In this document: in pieces, positions 27,119 through 35,532 of the stretch
Position numbering within the stretch: the first letter of the stretch is position 1
Layout: the number at the start of each line of letters is the position of its first letter
Assembly (NCBI GenBank): GCA_029267635.1
Contig: JAJUIK010000004.1
Location: 1-64,000, forward strand
Reading direction: 5' to 3'
Source: Moraxellaceae bacterium
Lineage (GTDB): Bacteria; Pseudomonadota; Gammaproteobacteria; Pseudomonadales; Moraxellaceae
DNA: 64,000 nt
The notes under the pieces: generated by a model
What the model saw: the letters and a program-made list of their open reading frames with translations, nothing else
Told to the model about the DNA's origin: nothing
Database searches by the model: none
Program-made: the position numbers and the translations under genes

Positions 27119-28738
27119 ATGAATCCGAATATTCCCCCACGTCATGATCACGTAGAAAATAGCGCTACGCGTTCTACCAATGTGCATGTTCCCACACCAA
27201 AATTTTTTATTCCGGTGTTCTTTACTATTATCATTTCAACGTTGATTTATATCGCGTTTCAGATGAGTGCTGACCTTGCGCATGTACCACCGCTAAGCCT
27301 GTATTCCGTTATTTTGTTGGCGACCGCCTTATTGATTGCTTTGGGCTTTGAATTTGTCAATGGTTTCCATGACACGGCAAATGCGGTTGCAACCGTCATC
27401 TATACCAATGCCTTACCTGCACCTGTGGCAGTGATGTGGGCAGGTTTTTGTAACTTTTTGGGTGTCATGATTGCCAGCGGTGCAGTGGCCTACGGGATTA
27501 TCGCGCTGTTACCGGTTGAGCTGATCATGAATGTCAGTAGCGGTGCCGGTTTCGCCATGGTGTTTGCCATGCTGATTGCAGCGATTTTATGGAATCTCGG
27601 CACCTGGTTCCTGGGTATTCCAGCATCGAGTTCGCATACCCTGATTGGTTCGATCCTGGGTGTCGGCATTATGAACTATATTCTCAATTCTGCTGGCGGA
27701 GCCAGTGGGGTGGATATGGATCAGGTGATCAAAGTGGGTAAGGCGTTGCTGTTCTCGCCTTTGATCGGCTTTACTTTTGCTGCGATTGTATTCTTGTTGG
27801 TGAAGACCATTTTCAAGCGTCAACTGGAACTGTTCCAGCCGCCTGAAGGTAACAAGCCACCACCACCACTCATTCGTGCCTTGCTGATCTTTACTTGTAC
27901 CGGTGTGAGCTTTGCGCACGGTTCAAACGATGGTCAAAAAGGCATGGGCTTGATTATGCTGATCCTGATCGGTCTGGTGCCAATGGCCTATTCGCTGAAC
28001 AAGAATCTGGACAATCAACATCTGCAGTCTTTTGAGAAATTGTCAGCACAAACAGCAACAGTCCTTTATGCGCAACATGACCAGGTGGCTGATGATAAAG
28101 CGCGTGAGGTTTTGACCAAATACATCCAGACCAAGCAGGTGACGCCAGAAGTATTGCCTGCTTTGGCCAGCTTGACGGATCAATTGGGCGAGCGTGTCGG
28201 TGAATACCGTAGTCTGAAGGATATTCCGGAAACACAAGTGGGTGAAATCCGTAATGACATGTATTTGAGCACGACGGCATTCAAGCGTCTGGATAAAGCC
28301 AAGGCGCTGCCGGAGTTCACTGAACAGCAAGATAAACTGGTTGAAGATTACCGTGACAACCTGGATTCCTTCCTGCAATACATCCCTACTTGGGTGAAAG
28401 TGGCCGTTGCATTGGCATTGGGTCTAGGCACTATGGTGGGCTGGAAACGTATTGTGGTGACAGTAGGTGAGCGTATCGGTAAAAACCATATGACTTATGG
28501 TCAGGGTATGTCGGCTGAATTGGTGGCAATGACCACGATTGCCGCGGCAGACGGTCTTGGTATGCCGGTATCAACCACGCACGTTTTAAACAGTGCGGTA
28601 GCCGGTACCATGGTGGCGAACAAGTCAGGTCTAAACTTTAATACGGTCAAAACCATCTTGTCAGCCTGGATCTTTACTCTGCCAGCCACGATCTGTTTAT
28701 CGGGTGCTTTATACTGGTTGTTCTTACAGTTCACTTAA
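27119..28738 (+). CDS. PiT family inorganic phosphate transporter
   Basis: A 539-residue membrane protein with two PiT (PF01384) repeats: GFEFVNGFHDTANAVATVIYT at about 75-98 and the matching TCTGVSFAHGSNDGQKGMG at about 260-280. Between the second repeat's first helices lies a cytoplasmic helical insert of roughly 120 residues (about 290-415), as in other gammaproteobacterial PitA-like proteins of this length. The protein imports phosphate, as a metal-phosphate complex with protons in PitA. PitA-type genes are often expressed constitutively, but a clear Pho box precedes this one. ATG at 27119 with a weak ribosome site. The terminator at 28762-28791 follows. Confidence 0.93.
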   Translation: MNPNIPPRHDHVENSATRSTNVHVPTPKFFIPVFFTIIISTLIYIAFQMSADLAHVPPLSLYSVILLATALLIALGFEFVNGFHDTANAVATVIYTNALPAPVAVMWAGFCNFLGVMIASGAVAYGIIALLPVELIMNVSSGAGFAMVFAMLIAAILWNLGTWFLGIPASSSHTLIGSILGVGIMNYILNSAGGASGVDMDQVIKVGKALLFSPLIGFTFAAIVFLLVKTIFKRQLELFQPPEGNKPPPPLIRALLIFTCTGVSFAHGSNDGQKGMGLIMLILIGLVPMAYSLNKNLDNQHLQSFEKLSAQTATVLYAQHDQVADDKAREVLTKYIQTKQVTPEVLPALASLTDQLGERVGEYRSLKDIPETQVGEIRNDMYLSTTAFKRLDKAKALPEFTEQQDKLVEDYRDNLDSFLQYIPTWVKVAVALALGLGTMVGWKRIVVTVGERIGKNHMTYGQGMSAELVAMTTIAAADGLGMPVSTTHVLNSAVAGTMVANKSGLNFNTVKTILSAWIFTLPATICLSGALYWLFLQFT

Positions 28739-28761
28739 TCTCTATGTGAGAAAACAGCGAT

Positions 28762-28791
28762 AAAAAAGCTTTGCCTCGGCAAAGCTTTTTT
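28762..28791. terminator. Bidirectional terminator after the PiT gene
   Basis: A 14-base-pair stem (AAAAAAGCTTTGCC with its complement) and a 2-base apparent loop, between converging genes. Confidence 0.9.
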
Positions 28792-28812
28792 ATTTGGGCA
28801 GAGTTTTGTATT

Positions 28813-30360
28813 TTATTTTTTAAGTTTACGCTGCAATTTCTGTATAGGGAGATAGTCTTGGGCAAAGCCATACAGGGCAGCAAAAGGCAGGGCGGTACGT
28901 GCCAGATAGGCCACACGCCACAGTCCACCATGATTGGCACCCGACATGATGAGTTCCAGTGGATGATCCAGAGGTGTTTCTGGATGTGCCACGGAAGCTG
29001 GATTTCTTAAATCGTGAATCCAGAGCGCTGCCATCATGGCATTGGTGGTTTCCGGGCTAAAGGCTTCCACATCAAACAGCTGTGCACCATTAAATGCTGC
29101 TTTGAGTAACGGGTTTTTGGTCACGGAATGCGTGGTGGTGGATGGGGCAATATTGATACTGACCAGCTGTCCGTGATGACGGGCCCAAATGGCACGCCAT
29201 TGCTGAATACGCTTGGCCAAGGCATAGTTAGGGCCTTGTTCAATGACCAGCCCATCAGCAATGCCATATTCCTTGCCATTGTCGGAGTGAATCAGTTGCG
29301 GTGGATTTTTCTTGAAGAAATGCTGCAACGATAGGGTAGCCACACTTTTCGCTAGAATTTTTTGTATGCGAGAACGCTGTTTTAACTTCAGGAGGGTGGC
29401 TTCGACCACTTCTTTGGGAACGGCATAGACATCGGTGGGGGTACACATAAACATCAGGCTGCTGTCTGGTTTAGATTCGCTCACCGATTGCATGATACTG
29501 TCCATGGCCATCACCACCCGTACATGCTTTTCTCCATCCAGATAGGCGATGGCTGCAAGATCCAGCTGTGCTGGAAACTGTTGTAACCATTGAATAATTT
29601 CCGGGGTTTGCGTCAGCAGATTGGCGCCCAGTTGTGTTTTGAGTTCAGCCGTGGAAGCATCTGCCGGGATTTCTTTAACGCTTGGGGCAATCAGTGTTGC
29701 GTTGCCTTGCTGGATGGTGTGCAGGATACGTTCCCAAATCTTGGCATTGGGTAAATCAATCGCCACGATATTGGCTTTCCATTTGGATAGCCAGGTCAGC
29801 GGGCCCGCTTCCGAACCTGCACCGAACAGCACCATGGTGCGGTCAGAAAGATCAAACCATTCGGGGTGGGCATTGGCCTGGCGGAGTGCTTCTGCATGGC
29901 TGGGTTCAATGATGCCGGCATCCTGCCATTTTTGTAGCTGATCGAGCAGTGCCTGACCTTGCAGTTTTTTTCCTTGATAAGGCACATACCATTCCGGGGC
30001 CGCGTTACTTTCTCCCTGAACTTTTACGTGATGTAGGGTTTGAGTGGGTAATTGCAGCAAGTCTTTGAGGTTGTAACTGGCCCCATCGCGGTAAAAAACA
30101 AAGCTGTTGTGTGCTTTCAGCAATCCTTGTTGAGCAATACACAAGGCATTTCTGGAATTTAAAAGGCCATGCTCCACTAGCGCTTTAAAATAACGCGGAT
30201 AGTGTTTGCGCCAGTGCTTTTCTTGCAGGGCGTGCTGTGAACTCGAATGATCAATGATCGATAGGGCTTCGGCCAGGATTTCCTTGCCGGTTTGAGAGGT
30301 ACTTGGTTTTTGAGTATTCGGTTGTACCGGAAATTGTAGACCGTCTAGAGCGCTGGACAT
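28813..30360 (-). CDS. Unrecognised 515-residue protein with Rossmann-like motif
   Basis: I do not recognise this family. The N-terminal half is mostly helical, with a predicted domain around residues 45-170. Residues 176-202 read like a dinucleotide-binding beta-alpha-beta unit: MVLFGAGSEAG followed about 16 residues later by IVAID, with an acidic residue in the place that selects NAD over NADP. Near the C-terminus is a membrane-compatible helix (LARTALPFAALYGFA). An SDR-type YxxxK site is not obvious. The frame extends to 30573, but the first 71 residues look non-coding; I chose the ATG at 30360 with GGCGAG upstream. The rhomboid gene lies upstream on the same strand, separated by a 223-base gap. 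Confidence 0.7.
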   Translation of the reverse strand: MSSALDGLQFPVQPNTQKPSTSQTGKEILAEALSIIDHSSSQHALQEKHWRKHYPRYFKALVEHGLLNSRNALCIAQQGLLKAHNSFVFYRDGASYNLKDLLQLPTQTLHHVKVQGESNAAPEWYVPYQGKKLQGQALLDQLQKWQDAGIIEPSHAEALRQANAHPEWFDLSDRTMVLFGAGSEAGPLTWLSKWKANIVAIDLPNAKIWERILHTIQQGNATLIAPSVKEIPADASTAELKTQLGANLLTQTPEIIQWLQQFPAQLDLAAIAYLDGEKHVRVVMAMDSIMQSVSESKPDSSLMFMCTPTDVYAVPKEVVEATLLKLKQRSRIQKILAKSVATLSLQHFFKKNPPQLIHSDNGKEYGIADGLVIEQGPNYALAKRIQQWRAIWARHHGQLVSINIAPSTTTHSVTKNPLLKAAFNGAQLFDVEAFSPETTNAMMAALWIHDLRNPASVAHPETPLDHPLELIMSGANHGGLWRVAYLARTALPFAALYGFAQDYLPIQKLQRKLKK

Positions 30361-30583
30361 GCAAAAAATCTCGCCAATAATCAGGTGTAATAAACAGATG
30401 CTTTCATTATCTATGCCAAATTCGCTTCTGAATAGACAGGAACGAGCAAAATCACCTGAGAAATGTAGGGCATTTGTTTGAGGATGATGAAGAAGAATTT
30501 CTGGAACTGTGTATGAAATGAGACATGCATATCCAACCGGATCCGGTTTCACTACCGGATAGAGTCGGATCAAAACCTTGGAT

Positions 30584-31201
30584 TTAGTAAGGGATGTGCA
30601 ACAGTTTCTGGATGAAATGCGAGATTAGTCGCGGTTCAATGATAATGGTAGTGATCACGCCATAGGCTGCACCCCAGAGATGGGCACTATGATTGATATT
30701 ACTGTTACCGCGTTTTCCTGACCAGATGCTATAAGCGATATACAATACCGCAAAGATAATAGCGGGCACCGGAATAAAAAATACAAAAATTAGTTTCCAC
30801 GGTTCAAACAGGATGTAGGCAAACAGTACGGCGGACACAGCTCCGGAGGCCCCCAGACTGGCCCAGTGCGTATCATTTTTATGCTGCAGATAGCTAGGTA
30901 AAATCGCGAAAATCAGACCGCCGAGATAAAACAGCACAAAACCCAGATCATAAAAATATTGACGGTAAAAGCTTTCAATAATACTGCCAAAGAAAAACAG
31001 TGTGATCATGTTAAACAGCAGATGGGCACCATCCGCATGCACAAAACCATGCGTGATAAAACGGTCAAACTGGCCACGTTGCATCGCTGGTGGCCAGAAA
31101 ATCAGCCGGTTCATCAGGGCGCGGTTGGAAAAAGCCACCAAGGACACAATGACCGTGATCAGAATCAGGGTAATAGTATGATTAAAAGGCAAATGCAGCA
31201 T
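30584..31201 (-). CDS. Rhomboid family intramembrane serine protease
   Basis: A 205-residue membrane protein with six predicted helices. It carries the full rhomboid set: His60 and Asn64 in the HLLFN motif, the nucleophile Ser119 in GASGAVSA, and the catalytic His174 in the AHLWGAAYG motif. It should cleave membrane-spanning substrates within the inner membrane; substrates cannot be predicted. This is the first of two rhomboids in the window (the other is at 38041-38853), and it has no extra N-terminal soluble domain. Confidence 0.9.
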   Translation of the reverse strand: MLHLPFNHTITLILITVIVSLVAFSNRALMNRLIFWPPAMQRGQFDRFITHGFVHADGAHLLFNMITLFFFGSIIESFYRQYFYDLGFVLFYLGGLIFAILPSYLQHKNDTHWASLGASGAVSAVLFAYILFEPWKLIFVFFIPVPAIIFAVLYIAYSIWSGKRGNSNINHSAHLWGAAYGVITTIIIEPRLISHFIQKLLHIPY

Positions 31202-31360
31202 AAAAGTTCAACATCGAAGCAAATCATTTCTGCTCCATAATGCCATTAAATCTGCATAAAGATTAAACTTTTAGTATAAATCCGACAATTTTGGTTGATT
31301 TTTTTTAAATCTTCCGCATCTTCAGTTAAAATAACCGCTTCAGCTTGAGGAATAATTGTT

Positions 31361-31999
31361 ATGTCGACTGAGAACACCAGCGCTGCAGTTGCAGAAGAAA
31401 TCCCAAACGTATTGATTACGCCAACTGCGCAAGAGTATTTACGTGACCTGCTTGCCAAACAGAATACTCCGGGAATCGGTGTTCGTATCTTTGTTGAAAA
31501 TCCGGGCACACCACGCGCTGAATGCTGTATGGCCTATAGCGCACCAGAAGAAGTGGTGCCGACGGATTATAAACAAGACTATCCAGACTTCCCGGCGTTT
31601 ATTGATACTCCGTCTATTCCGTACTTAAAAGATGCGGTCATTGACTATAATAAAGACCGTTTTGGTGGTCAGTTGACGTTCCGCGCACCTAACTCCAAAG
31701 TGCCACGCGTAGGTCCGGATGCATCGGTTGAAGAGCGTATTACTTATGTATTACAAGCGGAAATCAACCCGGGTCTAGCCGGACACGGGGGTAACTGTGC
31801 ATTGGTGGAAGTCCTTGACGATGCTGAACATGGTCTGACCGCGGTAGTGAAATTCGGTGGTGGTTGCCAGGGTTGTTCATCCATTGATGTGACCTTGAAA
31901 CAGGGGGTAGAAACCACCTTGAAACAGCATGTGCCAGAATTGATGCGTGTCGTCGACCAGACGGACCACAGCCAGGCAGAAGGTGCTTATTTCAAATAA
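31361..31999 (+). CDS. nfuA: Fe-S cluster biogenesis protein NfuA
   Basis: A 212-residue two-domain protein. The N-terminal A-type (degenerate HesB) domain covers about 15-110, with the C-terminal NifU-like domain from about 122. The cluster ligands are Cys169 and Cys172 in GGGCQGCSS, and the NPGLAGHGG turn typical of NfuA is at 136-144. NfuA receives a 4Fe-4S cluster and hands it to client enzymes, especially under oxidative stress or iron limitation. ATG with GAGGAAT upstream. The gene ends at the terminator 32026-32050 shared with the convergent helical protein gene. Confidence 0.95.
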   Translation: MSTENTSAAVAEEIPNVLITPTAQEYLRDLLAKQNTPGIGVRIFVENPGTPRAECCMAYSAPEEVVPTDYKQDYPDFPAFIDTPSIPYLKDAVIDYNKDRFGGQLTFRAPNSKVPRVGPDASVEERITYVLQAEINPGLAGHGGNCALVEVLDDAEHGLTAVVKFGGGCQGCSSIDVTLKQGVETTLKQHVPELMRVVDQTDHSQAEGAYFK

Positions 32000-32025
32000 G
32001 TTATAAGCTGGTAATGCTCTAAATA

Positions 32026-32050
32026 AAAAGACCTCATTATGAGGTCTTTT
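32026..32050. terminator. Bidirectional terminator between nfuA and the helical protein gene
   Basis: AAAAGACCTCA / TGAGGTCTTTT with a 3-base loop, nearly the same hairpin as 4359-4385. Confidence 0.85.
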
Positions 32051-32110
32051 TTATGCGCTGGATTCGAGTTGGATGGTTACATATAACAAGCCACATAATC
32101 CAGCTGTTGA

Positions 32111-33118
32111 CTATTGGGGTGCAGATAAGATCTCTTGCGCAGCAGCTGAGTAATAGAATTTTTCTAGATAAGCGCGTGCTCGTTGGCGTAAATACTGGCT
32201 GGCAATCATTTGTTGCATTACGGCATGAAACAGCTGCTGTAATTCCTGCTGGCTCAGGCTTTCTTCTATATTCAGATCACGCAATAAGGTATCCATGCGG
32301 CGTTCCTGGTTGCGGCTATACCAGGTGTATAGTCCGTCACGCAGCTGTTGTTGCATATAATCCGTCTGGCGCAGATGCTCCCAGATTTCATGTGCCAGCG
32401 CGACGGTCTGTGGTAAATCCTGTACTTCAATATAACTGCGCAGTACATTCAAAGGTTGGCTTTTGATTTTGTGCCAGAGATTGGCCTGAAAATGATAGAG
32501 TTTTTCATCATCAAAATGCTGATTCAGCACATGCTCGCTGAGCTGGCTGAGTTTTAAAATATTCTTCTGCAAATAATGGGCAATCGTGCTGTCCAGATCG
32601 GAATCGGTCACGCTTTCCAGCATGGATTTGCCCATTTTCATAAACTGGCTGACACCCGGCACCCGTTTTGCCAGTACGGAATTGTCCATATAATCTTGAA
32701 TCGAGTGCTGAATCAGTTGTGAAACCATTGCGGAAAAGGCCGGGTTATTGACGACACGCTTGATCAGGCGTTGGCGATGCAGGCTTTTACTGGCGACATA
32801 TTGGGCGATACGGTCAATAGTCAGGACCGGAATTACATCTTCGATGATGGTGTGGTCATTGCTTGGATGGATCAGGGCAAAATGGATATGTTCGGCAATT
32901 TGCTGGATCAGTGCATGACTTGCCGGTGTTTGCAATAACTGTTTTTGCAGTAAGGCATTCAGCTGTTCAAAGCTCCACAATTGCCCCAAGCTCTGTTTGC
33001 TCAGCCAGTGATAGAAATGCACAAATTCGAGCTGAAACGTATCCTTCTGGCTAAATTCCTGCTCCAGAAAATTGAGCTGGGCTTCGATGAGTTGTTCAAT
33101 CATGGGCTGTGTAGACAT
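32111..33118 (-). CDS. Hypothetical helical protein, 335 residues
   Basis: No family recognised. The protein is rich in Leu, Gln and His, with no signal peptide or membrane segment, and it should be almost entirely alpha-helical. A central stretch (SMLESVTDSDLD, about 170-182) and a Tyr/Arg-rich C-terminal part (TWYSRNQERRMDTLLRDL, about 270-290) look like conserved structural elements rather than an active site; no catalytic motif is visible. It is a single-gene unit starting at an ATG at 33118, with a 386-base gap upstream. Presence of a normal codon pattern over 335 codons supports a real gene; function unknown. Confidence 0.7.
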   Translation of the reverse strand: MSTQPMIEQLIEAQLNFLEQEFSQKDTFQLEFVHFYHWLSKQSLGQLWSFEQLNALLQKQLLQTPASHALIQQIAEHIHFALIHPSNDHTIIEDVIPVLTIDRIAQYVASKSLHRQRLIKRVVNNPAFSAMVSQLIQHSIQDYMDNSVLAKRVPGVSQFMKMGKSMLESVTDSDLDSTIAHYLQKNILKLSQLSEHVLNQHFDDEKLYHFQANLWHKIKSQPLNVLRSYIEVQDLPQTVALAHEIWEHLRQTDYMQQQLRDGLYTWYSRNQERRMDTLLRDLNIEESLSQQELQQLFHAVMQQMIASQYLRQRARAYLEKFYYSAAAQEILSAPQ

Positions 33119-33504
33119 AAAAATTGTGCAGACCTAAGCTAGCGGAGTGTGTAGAGAGTGGGTGAATCTGCTGCAGTTGTAATCAAAACGGTAAGCAAGT
33201 TTCACGCGCTTAAGAATGACAGGAGCCCGAGTGGGTTTCAATATACATTTTGCTGTCTATTCATTGGTGCAATGAATGCAAACGTAAAATTTGACTCAAT
33301 GTCTGTGTACCGCTGTGCTCAATACATCAAGCAAGTCCAGCTCAGTATCTAACAGATTGAGCATATTGATAATCCAGAATATTTTACTGAGATAAACCCT
33401 GGTTGAGATGACAGAAAAACCTGAACTGCATCGTTTTGGTCAATGACAGGCCAACAGGGCAGCATTACAATAGACGACATCTTGAATAGGGAAGATAACA
33501 GAAA
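33119..33504. other. 386-base divergent intergenic region
   Basis: Between the divergent helical protein and carbonic anhydrase genes. An open frame of 64 codons (33158-33352, plus) crosses it, but I reject it as coding. Otherwise I see only AT-rich sequence and no clear hairpin or operator. Confidence 0.5.
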
Positions 33505-34119
33505 ATGTTAACAGCTCAAGAAGCTTTGGAACGTTTAAAAGTAGGAAATCAACGCTTTGTACAGGGTGAAACCACGCATCCTAAACTGCTGACGCATCAT
33601 GAGCGTGCAGAAATGGCACAAGACCAAAACCCGTTTGCCATTGTGTTGGGATGTTCAGATTCGCGTGTTCCGGCAGAAATGGTCTTTGACCAGGGCTTGG
33701 GTGACCTGTTTGTGATCCGTGTTGCCGGCAATATCGTGGCACCATCACAAGTGGGTAGCGTTGAGTTTGCTGCTGAACGTTATGACTGTGCTGTGGTGGT
33801 GGTGTTGGGGCATAGTCACTGTGGCGCGGTACAGGCTACAGTCGATACCTTACTGAATCCTGAAAGCCCACCCTCCAACAACTTGATGTCAATTGTGAAC
33901 CGCGTTCGTCCTTCTGTAGAAATTCTTTTACAAACCGATTTGAAGCATGATTTGACCAAACTCTGTGCACACGCCGTCCGTTCTAACGTTTTTGCTTCGG
34001 TGAATCAGTTACGTCATGGCTCTGCGGTGATCGAGAATCTGATTGCACAAGGCAAGCTGATTGTGGTGGGTGCGGAATATTCACTTGAAACCGGCGAAGT
34101 CACTTTCCTGGATTTCTAA
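33505..34119 (+). CDS. Beta-class carbonic anhydrase
   Basis: A 204-residue cytoplasmic enzyme interconverting CO2 and bicarbonate. The zinc ligands Cys50, His103 and Cys106 (GCSDSR at 49-54; GHSHCG at 102-107) and the Asp52-Arg54 dyad are all present, and the length is normal for the bacterial type. It likely supplies bicarbonate for biosynthesis, for example the carbamoyl phosphate synthase step. AAGATAACAGAAA before the ATG gives a weak ribosome site. It converges on tesA with a shared hairpin at 34147-34171. Confidence 0.95.
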   Translation: MLTAQEALERLKVGNQRFVQGETTHPKLLTHHERAEMAQDQNPFAIVLGCSDSRVPAEMVFDQGLGDLFVIRVAGNIVAPSQVGSVEFAAERYDCAVVVVLGHSHCGAVQATVDTLLNPESPPSNNLMSIVNRVRPSVEILLQTDLKHDLTKLCAHAVRSNVFASVNQLRHGSAVIENLIAQGKLIVVGAEYSLETGEVTFLDF

Positions 34120-34146
34120 GATATTTAAGTTGATCCAATAGAAGTT

Positions 34147-34171
34147 AAAGGCGCGTTTATAACGCGCCTTT
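34147..34171. terminator. Hairpin terminator overlapping the tesA stop codon
   Basis: An 11-base-pair stem AAAGGCGCGTT / AACGCGCCTTT with a 3-base loop lies between the carbonic anhydrase and tesA. Its loop and one arm include the tesA stop codon (34157-34159). Confidence 0.75.
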
Positions 34172-34786
34172 AATATATGGGTAGGCATTATTCAGCAAAA
34201 TGACCTGTGCCTTGGGATTAGGATGAATCAGATCTTTCTGCATCAGGGTGGCATTGCCCGCTACATTTTGTAAAAAGAATGGCAGTAATTTGACCTGATA
34301 ACGCTGGCTCACCACTTTATATTTGCTTTCAAAGGCTTGAGTATAAGCCGTACCGTAGTTTGGCGGTATTTTCATGCCCAGTAGAATGACTTTGGCCTTG
34401 GCTTTTTGGCTGCGCTGTACCAACTGTGCCAGATTGTTTTCCATCATCTGGGGGGGCTGTCCACGTAAACCATCATTTCCACCCAGCTCAATCACCACCA
34501 CATCCGGACGATGCGTGCTGAGTAATTTTGGCAGACGCGCCAAAGCACCACTGGTCGTTTCACCACTGACACTGGCATTGACCACTTTATGCTGTTTCGG
34601 ATACTGTTGGTTCAGGCGTTTCTGCAATAAATTGACCCAGCCCTGTTCGGCGTTCATACCATAAGCTGCACTGATACTGTCGCCTAAAATAAGAATGGTT
34701 TTTGCCGATACGACCATCGGACTGAGGCAGAGACCTGCGAATAACAGCCACTGACCCATCTTCAACGTTGCACTGCGATTTTGCAT
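34157..34786 (-). CDS. tesA: Periplasmic esterase/lysophospholipase TesA
   Basis: A 209-residue SGNH hydrolase with a signal peptide (cleavage near VVSA, residue 28). The catalytic blocks are GDS at 35-37 (Ser37), GGND at 102-105 and DLIHPN at 185-190 (Asp185, His188). TesA of E. coli is a periplasmic thioesterase I / protease I / lysophospholipase L1. It is head-to-head with ybbA, the conserved tesA/ybbAP arrangement, with only 11 bases between the two start codons. An internal ATG at 34759 would shorten the n-region of the signal peptide and relax this spacing. Confidence 0.93.
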   Translation of the reverse strand: MQNRSATLKMGQWLLFAGLCLSPMVVSAKTILILGDSISAAYGMNAEQGWVNLLQKRLNQQYPKQHKVVNASVSGETTSGALARLPKLLSTHRPDVVVIELGGNDGLRGQPPQMMENNLAQLVQRSQKAKAKVILLGMKIPPNYGTAYTQAFESKYKVVSQRYQVKLLPFFLQNVAGNATLMQKDLIHPNPKAQVILLNNAYPYIKGAL

Positions 34787-34797
34787 AACGGGATTTT

Positions 34798-35532
34798 ATG
34801 ATTCAAGCCAATACACCAGCGTCCATCATGCCACAACTGCTCATTTCTGCCCAGCATCTGAGTCAAAGCATTACATTACAAGATAAGACGTTGACCATCT
34901 TAAAAGATATTCAGCTCGACATTTATGCCGGAGAGCAGGTGGCGATTACCGGCCGTTCTGGCTCGGGCAAATCGACGCTGTTGGGATTGCTGGCAACGCT
35001 GGATCAGGCCAGCAGTGGTGAATTGTATGTTTGTGGTCAGGCGATTCATGAGTTGAGTGAAGAACAGCGTGCAGCGGTACGTTTACAGTCGATTGGCTTT
35101 GTCTTTCAGTCGTTTCAGCTGTTACCGCATCTGACTGCCTTGGAAAATGTGATGTTGCCATTACGTCTGCAGCCGAATTTTCATTATGCTGCCGCAGAAC
35201 AAAAAGCTCTGGAGCTGCTTAAAAAAGTCGGTTTGCAACTTCAGGCTCAGCAAACCCCGAAAGTGCTGTCCGGCGGAGAGCAGCAGCGTGTTGCCATCGC
35301 GCGCGCCTTGGTCAGTGAGCCGAAAATTATTTTTGCCGATGAACCGACTGGTAATCTGGATGGGCAAACCGCACAGGAAATTGAACAGTTGCTGTTTCAG
35401 CTGAATCGTGAATTGGGCACTACCTTGGTACTGGTGACGCATGATCCGCAACTGGCGGCGCAATGCCAGCGCCATTTTGAATTGATAGATGGACAATTGC
35501 TGGAACGTAGCAAAGTGCAGGAATCGCTATGA
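34798..35532 (+). CDS. ybbA: ABC transporter ATP-binding protein YbbA
   Basis: A 244-residue ATPase of the LolD/MacB-type group. Walker A is GRSGSGKST (52-60), the signature LSGGEQQR at 157-164 and Walker B IIFADE at 177-182, followed by the usual D-loop and H-loop. The next gene is its FtsX-type permease, overlapping by four bases (ATGA), so the two are translationally coupled. ATG at 34798 has GGGA six bases before it. YbbAP-type pairs move substrates out of the inner membrane or across the envelope; the substrate is unknown. Confidence 0.93.
   Translation: MIQANTPASIMPQLLISAQHLSQSITLQDKTLTILKDIQLDIYAGEQVAITGRSGSGKSTLLGLLATLDQASSGELYVCGQAIHELSEEQRAAVRLQSIGFVFQSFQLLPHLTALENVMLPLRLQPNFHYAAAEQKALELLKKVGLQLQAQQTPKVLSGGEQQRVAIARALVSEPKIIFADEPTGNLDGQTAQEIEQLLFQLNRELGTTLVLVTHDPQLAAQCQRHFELIDGQLLERSKVQESL

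Noticed and set aside
33158..33352. A 64-codon plus-strand frame between the helical protein and the carbonic anhydrase
   Set aside because: Composition is not protein-like (scattered Cys and Ser, no hydrophobic pattern) and no ribosome site is seen.
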